Source of the DNA: Manduca sexta
Lineage: Eukaryota; Arthropoda; Insecta; Lepidoptera; Sphingidae
Length of the DNA stretch: 64,000 nucleotides
Direction: 5' to 3'
NCBI RefSeq assembly: GCF_014839805.1
Contig: NC_051139.1
Coordinates: 1,860,001-1,924,000, forward strand
Shown here: positions 21,443-30,477 of the stretch, in pieces
Layout of the letters: each line of letters begins with the position of its first letter
How positions within the stretch are numbered: the stretch's first letter is position 1
Translations under genes and position numbers: made by a program
The notes under the pieces: generated by a model
Seen by the model: only the letters and a program-made list of their open reading frames with translations
Told to the model about the DNA's origin: nothing
The model's database searches: none

Positions 21443-21924
21443 CTTGCCTCTATCACATGCACGTACAAAGATACTATTTGGATTTGAATTTGGAATGCAG
21501 TTGTTTTTTGTCGAATAAAATGCTTTTATATTTATTTATTTTATTTTTAAAATTCTTTCAGAAAATAATCATGGATGTGAAAGAGAATTAGAACTGACGG
21601 CAAAATATTTAAAATACACACACATATACACACACACATACACACACATACACACTAATATCTAAAATTACCGCTGTAAATGAAATTATGATTTTATTTA
21701 TTATAAAATAAAATCATATTATATTAATTGTATATTTATTTGTGCCATATTATATTTACCTCTCAACATTTATCGTACCGCGGGCGTTATCAGAAATATA
21801 TATTTTTCACAAACAATTAGATATAATTATACGTACTTTGTGTATAAAAAAATATGTTTCATATTAACTATAAAGCTATTTATTGGTTTACTACTTACAT
21901 ATATTAAATTTTAACATCTTAATA
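21443..21924. other. Spacer with CA-rich tract
   Basis: AT-rich DNA with a CA/TA-rich simple repeat at 21615-21656. No other feature. Confidence 0.4.
21615..21656 (+). repeat. CA-rich microsatellite
   Basis: Interrupted CA/ACATA repeat tract of about 40 bp. Confidence 0.85.
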
Positions 21925-22075
21925 TCTCGTATCTTAAGATGGCGAGCGCAGTGGAATACCAAACAATACTTTATAATTCAAAGTATTGGTTTGTGTTTCT
22001 ACTGTGTTTTGGGCGGTCGTATACCTTACCATCAGGTGAACGGCAAGCTCGTCTGGTCATGCAAAGCAATAAAAA
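21925..22075 (+). mobile_element. Repeat family C, 5'-truncated
   Basis: AAGATGGCGAGCGCAGTGGA, ATACCAAACAATACTTTATA, GGGCGGTCGTATACCTTACC and ATCAGGTGAACGGCAAGCTC match the right half of the family. The overlapping plus-strand open frames here are translations of this repeat. Confidence 0.75.
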
Positions 22076-22355
22076 AAGATACAACTACAGAAGAATCATA
22101 GATGACCTGCAAACTCCTAAAAGAAAGTGATAAGATTTGTTATGTAATAGATGTTAATACATAAAAATTTTATCTTCGGCCATCGTGCGGACTTCTCGAT
22201 CTTGTGTGATCTTTATACATACATACTAATATATAACCTTATATTACTCACCCCAATTTCTTTTTCCCTTAAGACATGTGCTCCCAGGAGCCCTTTTTGT
22301 TCCGATTCCGATAGTTTTTTTTTTTCAATCCGCAAAGAGTTTTTATTCGAATACG

Positions 22356-22392
<37 letters not shown>

Positions 22393-23161
22393 TGTTATGT
22401 TATGTGTAAATTAATTTGGACGAATCTGTCCGCGATTCCAATAATGAACTAATAAAATTAAACAAGATTTATGAAAGGAGAGGGTTAAGGGCACCATGAA
22501 ATCTCACTCACCGTACGAAACGCAAAATGCTTTTACGTCAGTTTTCTGTGTTCTAGTGCCACTATTTGATTAGAACTAACCATACTTCAGATAAATATTA
22601 GTATTGTCTTCAGCATGGCTAGTATTGTATGGCTCTATAAATTATTAAAACAGTTTAAGACCCACCAAGTTATAATGACTTATTAACGTCCAAATACGTG
22701 TGATAAACTTGGTAATTTCAAATAGCAAAAGCCACTGCTTTCTGGTTTAACCACTGATAAAAATAAAAAAAACCCGTGCAACCTAATTGGAGCGGAGTTA
22801 CTGCAATTATAGAACTATCTTTCCGAGTTTCCAGCGAAGAATTGTTAAAGAATCACGACAATTGCATTTATTATCAAAAGAAACAAACCTATTGAAATGA
22901 AATGTAATAATTTATTTGAACCTCTAAAATTTTAAACATTATTTAAATTACGTCAATAACTCTACCTAACTAACTCTACTCTATTTCCTCCATAACTGTA
23001 GTTTTGAAAGACGCTACGCATACAACCATTGATGTTTTGTTCAAATTGGTTGGATAAGTATGATAGGTCAGTTTGAAAAAAGAAAATAGGAGTTCAAAAA
23101 CATTTGAAAAATTAGACACGAAAGCAATCAAGGAACTGCGGCATTAGGAATTTATGCCGGT
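22076..23161. other. Spacer with TA microsatellite
   Basis: AT-rich DNA containing a (TA)n(TG)n tract at 22356-22393. No gene or repeat family recognised. Confidence 0.4.
22356..22393. repeat. (TA)n(TG)n microsatellite
   Basis: A pure TA run of about 29 bp followed by TG repeats. Confidence 0.9.
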
Positions 23162-23192
23162 AAAAAATGCTCCGCCGTGACAGTGCGTACAC
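23162..23192 (-). terminator. tRNA-His unit 5 trailer and terminator
   Basis: Standard trailer (loop TACG, then GGCGGAGCA) and T6 at 23162-23167 on the minus strand. It has one of the shortest trailers of the array. Confidence 0.75.
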
Positions 23193-23264
23193 TGCCGTGA
23201 CCAGGATTCGAACCTGGGTTACTACGGCCACAACGTAGGGTCCTAACCACTAGACGATCACGGC
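23193..23264 (-). tRNA. tRNA-His-GTG: tRNA-His (GTG), unit 5
   Basis: Body identical to the majority, complete cloverleaf, GTG anticodon. It is the last minus-strand unit before an 8.7-kb gap filled with a Helentron-like element, LINE fragments, a TIR element, SINE A and C copies and a mariner. Insertions after the array expanded, rather than loss of units, can account for most of that gap. Confidence 0.96.
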
Positions 23265-23353
23265 TATCGGAGCTCTGCGATAGTTAACAAAACAATTTAT
23301 CTGCTTCTTCAAAACTGTGACTTTCTCAGTTCTTTTTGTCATTTTGCGCAAGA
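23265..23353 (-). promoter_or_regulatory. Conserved 5' flank of tRNA-His unit 5
   Basis: TTGCGCAA at 23344-23351, 80 bp from the gene. The second block is mutated here (minus strand AACTGAGAAAGTCACAG). Confidence 0.45.
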
Positions 23354-23863
23354 GGCCACAAAAACTATGATTGATTTTATTCAAAAACGTTCGAGTACAG
23401 GAAAGTGTTTGTCATGTAACGGTATTCAACGTTTATTGCTTAGGAAGACTATATTTCTGCTTTGTTTATATCAGTGGTTCAAGGACTCACTGGATAGTTT
23501 GACCCATTTACAAAAATACAGCGCTGTTGCTATAATATCTATACTTACTATTATATAAAGCTGAAGAGTTTGTTTGTTTGTTTGTTTGAACGCGCTAATC
23601 TCAGGAACTACCGGTCCAAACTGAAAAATTCTTTTTGCGTTGGATAGCCCTTTGTTCGTGGAGTGCTATAGGCTATATATCATCACGCTATACCCAAAAG
23701 GAGCGGAGCAGTAATGGCTAATCTCAGGAACTACTGGTCCAAACTGAAAAAATCTTTTTGCGTTGGATAGCCCTTTGTTCGTGGAGTGCTATATGCTATA
23801 TATCATCACGCTATACCTAATAGGAGCGGAGCAGTAATGGCTAATCTCAGGAACTACCGATTC

Positions 23864-24297
23864 TTCGGGCCGTCGCGGCAGTGCGTCCTGTCTTTGCACA
23901 GTGGCTAGACAGGCGCCACGGCGCGGCAACATTTAGATTGACACAGGTGCTCACCGGGCATGGGTGCTTCGGGGAGTACCTGTGTCAGATAGTAAGAAAG
24001 GAGGAAAGCGCCGTGTGTCACCATTGTGACAACTGCCCGCGGGATACGACCCAACATACGTTGGAGTCTTGCCCAGCCTGGGACGATGAGCGCAGCGCTC
24101 TCGTTTCAGTCGTCGGAGGAGACCTCTCGCTGCCGGCAGTGGTCGCTTCCATGGTCGGCAGCCCGGAGGCCTGGCGCGCGGTGGCCCACTTCTGCGAGGT
24201 GGTCCTCTCGCAGAAAGAGAGTGCCGAGAGGGATCGAGAGAGGGAGGATCCCTCCCGCCGTCAGAGGAGACGTAGGAGGCGCCGGGTGGACGACTGA
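23864..24297 (+). pseudogene. LINE ORF2 C-terminal fragment (R1-clade-like)
   Basis: In frame from the insertion edge: RAVAAVRPVFAQWLDRRHG, then LTQVLTGHGCFGEYL, then a cysteine/histidine cluster CHHC ... H ... CPAW, then an Arg-rich tail ending RRRRRRVDD and a TGA stop. LTGHGCFG and the terminal Cys-Cys-His-Cys finger are characteristic of the C-terminus of R1/I-group non-LTR retrotransposon ORF2. In full elements this region follows the endonuclease and reverse transcriptase domains, both missing here. About 140 codons remain open, but with no 5' part it cannot make an active enzyme. Confidence 0.8.
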
Positions 24298-24886
24298 CCG
24301 GCGTCTTCCGCCCTGTGGAATGGGGGCGTTTGGAGAATTCCACCACGGTATCCCCTGCCTGTCGTAAGAGGCGACTAATAGGGGCCACGAAGGGGTCGTC
24401 GGCGGGCAGCAGGGTGCTGTCCGCCCTAGCGCATTTCTGTGCATCCTTTGCACATTTTTCGGTTGACCCCCGGGATGGACGGCAGTGTGTAGTTGGCCTC
24501 ACGCTGCCGTAGACGCCGAGGGCGTCCTTCGGTGCGCGGGGGCTTCTGAGCCCCCCCCCCATAGGAGACGGGCCGCAAGGCGGCACCGCGCAGGGGCGGC
24601 TGCGGTCGCAGGCTAGACACTTCAACGTCAGAGGAAGCCCGCAGCCGTCCCTAATGCGCCGAAGAGGGCCACCGCGGAGTTTTAGCTGGTAGGCCGTGCA
24701 TAGGTTAAGTTGTTTATAGGGCTAGGGACTCGGCTCGGCGGTCGCCCGAAGGTCACCATCAAATCCGGGCGGCTCAACGCCGGGCCGTAAGGCACGGTTA
24801 CCCCAGCATAACCGCTCAGTCGCCCCCCACGAAGGCTGGGCGGTAGTAATAAGACACTTTCTCCGCGAAACCAAAAAAAAAAAAAA
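23864..24886 (+). mobile_element. 5'-truncated R1-clade-like LINE with 14-bp target duplication
   Basis: A GC-rich block of 1,023 bp inserted into unit 3 of the tandem array. It is flanked by an exact 14-bp duplication GGAACTACCGATTC (23850-23863 and 24887-24900) and ends in about 14 A at its 3' side. It holds the last part of ORF2 (23864-24297) and a 3' UTR of about 570 bp. Severe 5' truncation is typical of LINE insertion by target-primed reverse transcription. The R1-clade assignment rests on the C-terminal protein motifs. Confidence 0.85.
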
Positions 24887-25911
24887 GGAACTACCGATTC
24901 GAACTGAAAAATTATTTTTGCGTTGGATAGCCCTTTGTTCGTGGAGTGCTATAGGCTATATATCATCACGCTATATCCAATAGGAGCGGAGCAGTAATGG
25001 CTAATCTCAGGAACTACCAATTCGAACTGAAAAATTATTTTTGTGTTGAATAGTCCTTTGTTTGTGGAGTGCTCAAAGTTATATATCATCACGCTATGAC
25101 CAATAGGAGCGGAGATGTAATGGCTAATCTCAGGAACTACCGGTTTCAACTGAAAAATTCGTTTTGTGTTGGATAGCCCTTTATTTGTGGAGCGCTATAG
25201 GCTATATATCATCACGCTATGACCAATAGAAGCGGAGCAGTAATGGCTAATCTCAGAAACTACCGGTTTGAACTGAAAAAATCTTTTTGTGTTGGATAGC
25301 CCTTTGTTCCTGGAGTGCTATAGGCTATATATCATCACGCTATGACCAATAGGAGCGGAGCAGTAATGAAACATGTTGCAAAAACGGGGAAAATTATTAG
25401 TTTTGAGAGCTTCCGTTGCCTGCGCTGCGTAAACGGTTAAAGTTATGCAACAATGATGTATGACGGGATTGTTCCACTTAAAAAGTTCTAAAAAATATAT
25501 TATAAAACAAAGTCCCCCGTTGCATCTGTCTGTCTGAACGTGTTAAACTCTAAAACTACCCAACGTATTAAGATGAAATTTGGTATGGAGACAGTTTGAG
25601 ACCCTGGGAAGACCATAGGCTCCCGGGAAACTACTACTTTTATAACGGAAAACTTTATAACGCGGGCAAAGCCGCGGGCAAAAGCTAGTACTTTATATCC
25701 AGTTAATCTAAGACGCTTACTAAATTAATAAGTTTAGCAATTTCGTTAAAGAAGCTGTCTACTTTAACTTTTACAATTAAATTAAAACAACTGCGAATTT
25801 CATAATCTTCTGAGGGTTTGCCCTTACCACACTCCATATCAGGTCGGCACAATACGATTTTTCAAGCATTTCGCAAATTAGTTTAATTGTTACCAACAGC
25901 TGCCTAACGTC

Positions 25912-25984
25912 AACGACTTTTGGACTTTATCGCGGCCCTAGACACACAGTTAGGTGTGAATACCTACCTCATGGTTATCAATTC
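25912..25984 (+). mobile_element. LINE tail family G, left part of split copy
   Basis: TTATCGCGGCCCTAGACACA and AATACCTACCTCATGGTTAT match the sister copy at about 38415-38465. The element is interrupted at ATGGTTATCAATTC by the R1-like fragment and resumes at 26859. Confidence 0.6.
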
Positions 25985-26535
25985 CGCTACCGCGGCGGAC
26001 GGAGCTCCGGCAGAACCTCATGGCGGAATGGCGACAACGACTGTCGCAACCCTTGGCTGGGCACGCCACGATAGCGGCGGTAAGTCCCCTCTTCGAGGTG
26101 TGGCTGACGAGACGTCACGGCGTCCTCTCGTTCCGGACGACGCAGGTACTGACCGGTCACGGCTGCTTCGGCAGGTAGTACCTGTATCGGATCCGGGTGG
26201 AGGATACGCCCGCGTGTTTGTTCTGTGCGGATCGGCCGGAGGACACGGTGGATACGGTGGTGCATACGGTGGAGGTGTGCCCAGCTTGGACTGAGCACCG
26301 CCGTGTTCTCACAACGGCCATCGGTGGCGGAGACCTCTCGCGTCGGGGCCTGGTAGAAGCCATGCTCCGGGGCGAGAGAGAGTGGGATTCAGTCACCTCC
26401 TTCTGCGAGGACGTGATGCTCGCAAAGGAGGTGGCGGGACGGCTACGGCGCCAAAGCGCCCAACGTCCCATCCGCCACGGCAGACGTACAAGACGCGGGC
26501 GTCGAACGTCTGCTGAGGATCGTCAGCCTCCGTAG
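25985..26535 (+). pseudogene. LINE ORF2 C-terminal fragment with in-frame stop
   Basis: The frame reads LAGHATIAAVSPLFEVWLTR, then TTQVLTGHGCFGR, then a TAG stop at 26176-26178. It continues in the same frame as YLYRIRVEDTPACLFC with a Cys-Cys-His-Cys finger ending CPAW, and closes at TAG 26533-26535 after an Arg-rich tail. Compared with the 23864 copy the stop falls at the residue after GHGCFG and one position on. Truncated and broken, so not functional. Confidence 0.8.
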
Positions 26536-26844
26536 GCGCGGACCGTCGGGTGACGAGCATTGGGTAGCTCGTCGCCCGAAACACCCCAACGGCCCGTGTG
26601 TACGGCGCGTAGTGTTCCACGCGCGCCTCGAAGAGCAGTGTCAGTGTCATTGACGGGGCCCTTTAGGGCCGGTGCCTGCCTAGGTTTCAATGCCATCGGA
26701 TCTTGGACCTAGGCACATAGGCAAAGGATGGGAACACCGTAGGTTTTTAGTCAGTAGAAGTCTGACACGCCCTCCCGCCCATCCCAAGGCGGGAGATAGT
26801 CATCTGATGATTTACATACGTTAAAAAAAAAAAAGAAAAAAAAA
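25985..26844 (+). mobile_element. Second 5'-truncated R1-clade-like LINE
   Basis: An 860-bp GC-rich block flanked by ATGGTTATCAATTC at 25971-25984 and 26845-26858 (14 bp, same length as the first insertion). It ends in an A-rich tail at 26823-26844 and has the same orientation as the 23864 element. The two proteins are clearly related but not close copies, so these are separate insertions of related lineages. Confidence 0.85.
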
Positions 26845-26858
26845 ATGGTTATCAATTC

Positions 26859-27046
26859 ATATAGGGGCTCGCGAAGACTTCTTGGTCTTCCCGCTCCTCC
26901 CATTATAAGAGGGTTCCTTCCCCAGATATCACCTCCCAACTTCCCTCCAGGCCCCTACAGTTGCTAAGCGGGAGATTCCAGTATCCCATCCACAGCTTTC
27001 CCCCCGAATTGACTGCGGAGTCCGATACACAAAAAAAAAACATTTT
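26859..27046 (+). mobile_element. LINE tail family G, right part
   Basis: GGGGCTCGCGAAGACTTCTT, CCCTACAGTTGCTAAGCGGG and CAGTATCCCATCCACAGCTT, ending GTCCGATACACAAAAAAAA. It matches 38480-38670, which ends GTTTGATACAAAAAAAAA. Poly(A) end, no open frame. Confidence 0.7.
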
Positions 27047-27220
27047 GGTCAATTCAGTTTTAGGAAAGTCGTGGTAAAAGCTATGTGTGTTTTTACCACG
27101 ATTTGTCGTATCTAGGTGAAGAATCTAAAACTTCTCAGTCAAATTCCACATTATACGGTGCTGAACGTCCAAGGAGGCACCGTCTATTTTCTCATCTCAA
27201 AGAATGGTACAACAACAATA
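27047..27220. other. Short spacer with 11-bp inverted repeat
   Basis: TCGTGGTAAAA and TTTTACCACGA face each other at 27069-27101. No other feature. Confidence 0.5.
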
Positions 27221-27620
27221 CAGGGTCATTTTGACATTGCGTTACTAATTGAAACCATATACTTATCTACTTGGAAATAAAGCTTTACAATAAGTTACTC
27301 GAGCCGTAGATGTACAATACAAAAGTGTAAGTTTCGAACAAAATAAATATGAATAAAAAGTAATTTTAATTTTACACGCCCTAATGCCACTACTGCTACT
27401 GAAGAGAAGTCATCGCAGCGGCAACATCATACTTTCAGTCAGAAATACTCTCACGAACACGCCATATTCGCATTAAAACACAAAATGATCAATTAATCAG
27501 AAAACTAAAACCAGGATTTTTGGTGAAAATTTTCTTTAATAGAAAATTTTTAGCAAAATGTCAACAAAGGTGAAGACGAGTACGTGGTTTCATTAATACC
27601 GCAATGTTAAAACGACCCTG
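27221..27620. mobile_element. 400-bp non-autonomous TIR element (CAGGGTC ends)
   Basis: The left end CAGGGTCATTTTGACATTGC and the reverse complement of the right end, CAGGGTCGTTTTAACATTGC, match over about 38 bp. TA lies on both sides and may be the target duplication. Internal sequence has no transposase frame. A single matching end lies at 6514-6557. Confidence 0.65.
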
Positions 27621-28795
27621 TATAAGCTATAACAATAGTCCTGACTTCTAACAAATATAACAAGCAACACACGTGCTAAGGATTTGCAAGCACTACAAAA
27701 TGTCAAGACGCTGGAAGTAGGACAGGGCTCCTGGAGGGACGGGAGAATAGCGCCCATTGTAACACTTGACCCACAATGGTTCACTTCCAATTTTCACCGG
27801 TAATTGAAACGCCTGGAGGCTTGTTGTCTAGGAGTTGGACATGTTTGTGCTAGGAATCTATAAGATGCAGAAAGAAAACTTGCTTTATGGTTAAAAAACT
27901 ATTTCCAATAAGAATTTACATTTACTTATATATGATATTATGGACATATTTGTGTTAGGAATCTGTAAGATGCAGAGAGATTTTGTTTGTGTTTAAAAAA
28001 CTTTATTTTTTATAGGAATTCACATTTACCTATATATGATATATTGACTTTTCAACTTATAAATATGGGCTACATGCACATATGTTTATTTAAAATTTCT
28101 ATACACTACACTAATTACATAATATTTTAAATTATGTACAAAAAATTTTCATTAACAACGAGTACCAGGTTCGCAGTTGTTCAGGCGTAACATTCTGTAA
28201 GGGAGAATGTACAACGATCTTTTTCTATTATTTTAGGATATATGGCAAGATACTAGTATCGCTAAGGCGTAAAATCATTCAATAGCTGTACACAACAAAA
28301 CTTAAGACAAATAATTTAAATATTTGTATAATCCGCAAAGATCCAGATATGCACGAGACTTTTAATATGAAGTCATAGCAACGTGTGACATATATAAAAC
28401 TACCTTCCACTTATTTACTCTTCTTTTTCTCTACAATACCATAAAATTTATAGTCCTTTTAAAAAATTAAAGGATTCGGAATCACAAAACATTCACAGCT
28501 CCCCGCCTTTAACTGTATAATCGAAGGGTGACTCCGATAACATTGTTATCGGTTATTCGGTGCGTTTACGAGATCGTTATCGCGCTGCGTGACGCCGACT
28601 TTATATCCCCTATTTGCTCCTGGAAGCTAGAGCTTTTATTAAGCTTTTATTTTATTACTTGAAATCTAACATAGCTAGCTTAATATGGGTTTGAAACACC
28701 TCTGACTACCTCCATAAAGGGAACAGAAAAAGGCAAGAAATGCAATTACGAACATCAAGCTTGTATAAGCTCACGCCCTTATTCTCGGGTGGTGC
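27621..28795. other. Spacer with a local duplication and a palindrome
   Basis: A segment at 27839-27930 is partly repeated at 27940-28040 (GTGCTAGGAATCTATAAGAT against GTGTTAGGAATCTGTAAGAT). A perfect palindrome CCGATAACATTGTTATCGG lies at 28534-28552. No gene recognised. Confidence 0.5.
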
Positions 28796-28998
28796 TACAA
28801 AGTCCCGGATTCGAATCTCGAGTCGAGCACAGTGATATTTATGATCACTATCAGCCCTTTAGTATAAAATTTATGCTCGATATGGCGATAGGCTCGCCGC
28901 CATGGGACGGAACTCACTTTGCAAAACATGGGCGCCCTAGTTGCGTTTCTGCCTACCACTTCGGGGATTAAGACGTGATGTGTTTGTGTGTGTGTATA
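28796..28998 (+). mobile_element. SINE family A
   Basis: Box B-like GGATTCGAATCTCG at the left, then CTCGATATGGCGATAGGCTC, GGGACGGAACTCACTTTGC, GGGCGCCCTAGTTGCGTTTC and a GTGT-rich end. The short open frames here are SINE translations. Confidence 0.75.
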
Positions 28999-29903
28999 TA
29001 TTTTTTATTATTGTATGTAAAATACAAAGGTTATTTTACAAATTATTAGGCTTATTAATATCTCCAAAGTATGACTACGGACTACAATTTATTTTTGGTT
29101 ATTTGTATTTAAAAATAATAAATTTCTCCGACAAACTACTAAATTATGATTCAGCAGTCAGATACAACATTAATTTATTTGTACCGCTTGGCATCGTATC
29201 AAGAAGTGACATCGTTTATTATTTTTTTTTCTTTCTTTAATTTAATTTCATTCCATACAAATTATTTATTCCCTTGTGTTTGTTTAACAATTATAATCTC
29301 ATTTTTTTAACTCCATTTATTATTTCAGTAGTACCTACTTCAGCTGTGGCTGCTAAAGTCGTCGCTTCAATTCCCACGTCAAGCAATAATTAATGTAGAT
29401 TTTTGCTTTTAAAATACGATTGGTACTTGGAATAGAGATTTGATTCATTTATTTGATCAAAATATAGCGTAAGCACATTGTAGTCAAATACTTTAAATAA
29501 TCTAAAAATTAACCTTTTTTTCCATCATGCAAGAGCCTTACTAATCTCGACTTTTTGATATGCATATATAATTTTCATTTTTTGATATACTATCAGGTAT
29601 AGTCGAACCCTAATAAAAAAAAATCTATTACAAAATACCTACATCATCATATAATAAATTAATTACTAAAATTAAACAATAAATGTTCTCTTAAATATAT
29701 TACTCAATTTTCGTATATTACCAACCTAATTTTACGTTAAACATTTCTCATTATAAAATGTAATCAAATTTAATGATGTCATTAATATTAATTATATTAT
29801 ATCAAGTATACATTATTGTCTCATGTGCTAATCAACCCGTGTAAGGGTAATCACAGATAGGTGCTCCCATGTCAAATCAATTTCTACCGTAAAGCACACA
29901 CAA
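28999..29903. other. AT-rich intergenic stretch
   Basis: Very AT-rich. The frame 28941-29240 ends in a run of Phe codons from a T-tract and is not convincing. Confidence 0.35.
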
Positions 29904-30118
29904 CGTCACGCATTTTATCCCCGAAGGGGTATGCAGAGGCGCAACCATGGCACCCACTTTTCGCCAAGTGTGTTCCGTCCCATGATGTGATAGGGGTCGA
30001 GCCTATAGCCATATCGGGCACAAATTCCAGACTCCGGGCTGATACTGAGCAGAAAAACCCAAATATTACTTTGCCCGACTCGGGATTCGAACCCAGGACC
30101 TCAGAGCGCTGCCGTACC
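29904..30118 (-). mobile_element. SINE family A
   Basis: TATCCCCGAAGGGGTATGCA, TTCCGTCCCATGATGTGATA, CCATATCGGGCACAAATTCC, and the head with TTCGAATCCCGAGTCGGGCA on the minus strand. It runs into a family C copy. Confidence 0.75.
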
Positions 30119-30462
30119 TACCGTAAAGCAGCAGTGTGGAAATACTATTGTTTTTTTATTGCTTTGAATGACGAGACGAGCTTGCCGTTCTTCTAATGGT
30201 AAGCGATACGACAGCCCATAAATAGTAGAAACACCATCCAACACCTTGAAGTACAAAGTATTATTTGGTATTCCACTGCGCTCGCCGTCTGAGACATGAG
30301 ATGTTAAGTCTTATTATGTCCAGTAGTTACACTGGCTGCAATGTCCTTCAAACCGGAACACAATAGTGACTACACACTGCTGCTTTGCGGCAAAACGTCA
30401 GACATTGCGGTGGTACTCATACAGGACACAGGGTTACGCATATATGAAAGACCTGCCAGCTG
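30119..30462 (-). mobile_element. Repeat family C
   Basis: GCTTTGAATGACGAGACGAG, GTATTCCACTGCGCTCGCC, AGTTACACTGGCTGCAATGT, GACATTGCGGTGGTACTCAT. Its left side merges with SINE A and the mariner begins just to its right. Confidence 0.7.
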
Positions 30463-30477
30463 TAACTGTATATACCT

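Larger units (their letters stand above)
23596..25370 (+). repeat. 123-bp tandem array (six units, one interrupted)
   Basis: Each unit runs from TAATCTCAGGAACTACC through TTGGATAGCCCTTTGTTC and GCTATATATCATCACGCTA to GGAGCGGAGCAGTAATGGC. Units differ by substitutions but not by length. The 1037-bp excess inside unit 3 is the LINE plus its 14-bp duplication. Confidence 0.9.
23535..25692 (+). mobile_element. Helentron-like element with six 123-bp tandem units
   Basis: The left end carries a short TTTG-rich run (GAGTTTGTTTGTTTG). Six tandem units follow, beginning TAATCTCAGGAACTACC at 23596, 23719, 23842, 25002, 25125 and 25248. Spacing is exactly 123 bp once the LINE insertion in unit 3 is removed. 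After the array come GCTGCGTAAACGGTTAAAG, AACTACCCAACGTATTAAG and GTTTGAGACCCTGGGAAGA. The right end has a small hairpin (CGCGG-GCAAAG-CCGCG) then GGCAAAAGCTAGT. Subterminal hairpin plus CTAGT and internal tandem repeats are typical of non-autonomous Helentron/DINE-type Helitrons in Lepidoptera (class inferred). No helicase or Rep frame. Confidence 0.65.

Noticed and set aside
23951..24625. 224-codon minus-strand open frame
   Set aside because: It is antisense to the GC-rich LINE ORF2 fragment and its 3' UTR. The plus strand carries recognisable LINE motifs; the minus frame is a composition artefact.
24949..25149. Minus-strand frame with internal protein repeat (VVPEISHY ... APIG)
   Set aside because: The repeat arises because 123 is a multiple of three, so a frame stays open across tandem DNA units. 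Other units break it.
23596..25370. CRISPR-like or regularly spaced array
   Set aside because: The units are contiguous 123-bp tandem copies without unique spacers, inside an animal transposon.
26157..26471. Several 100-codon frames on both strands across the second LINE
   Set aside because: Shadows of the LINE frame in GC-rich DNA with few stop codons.
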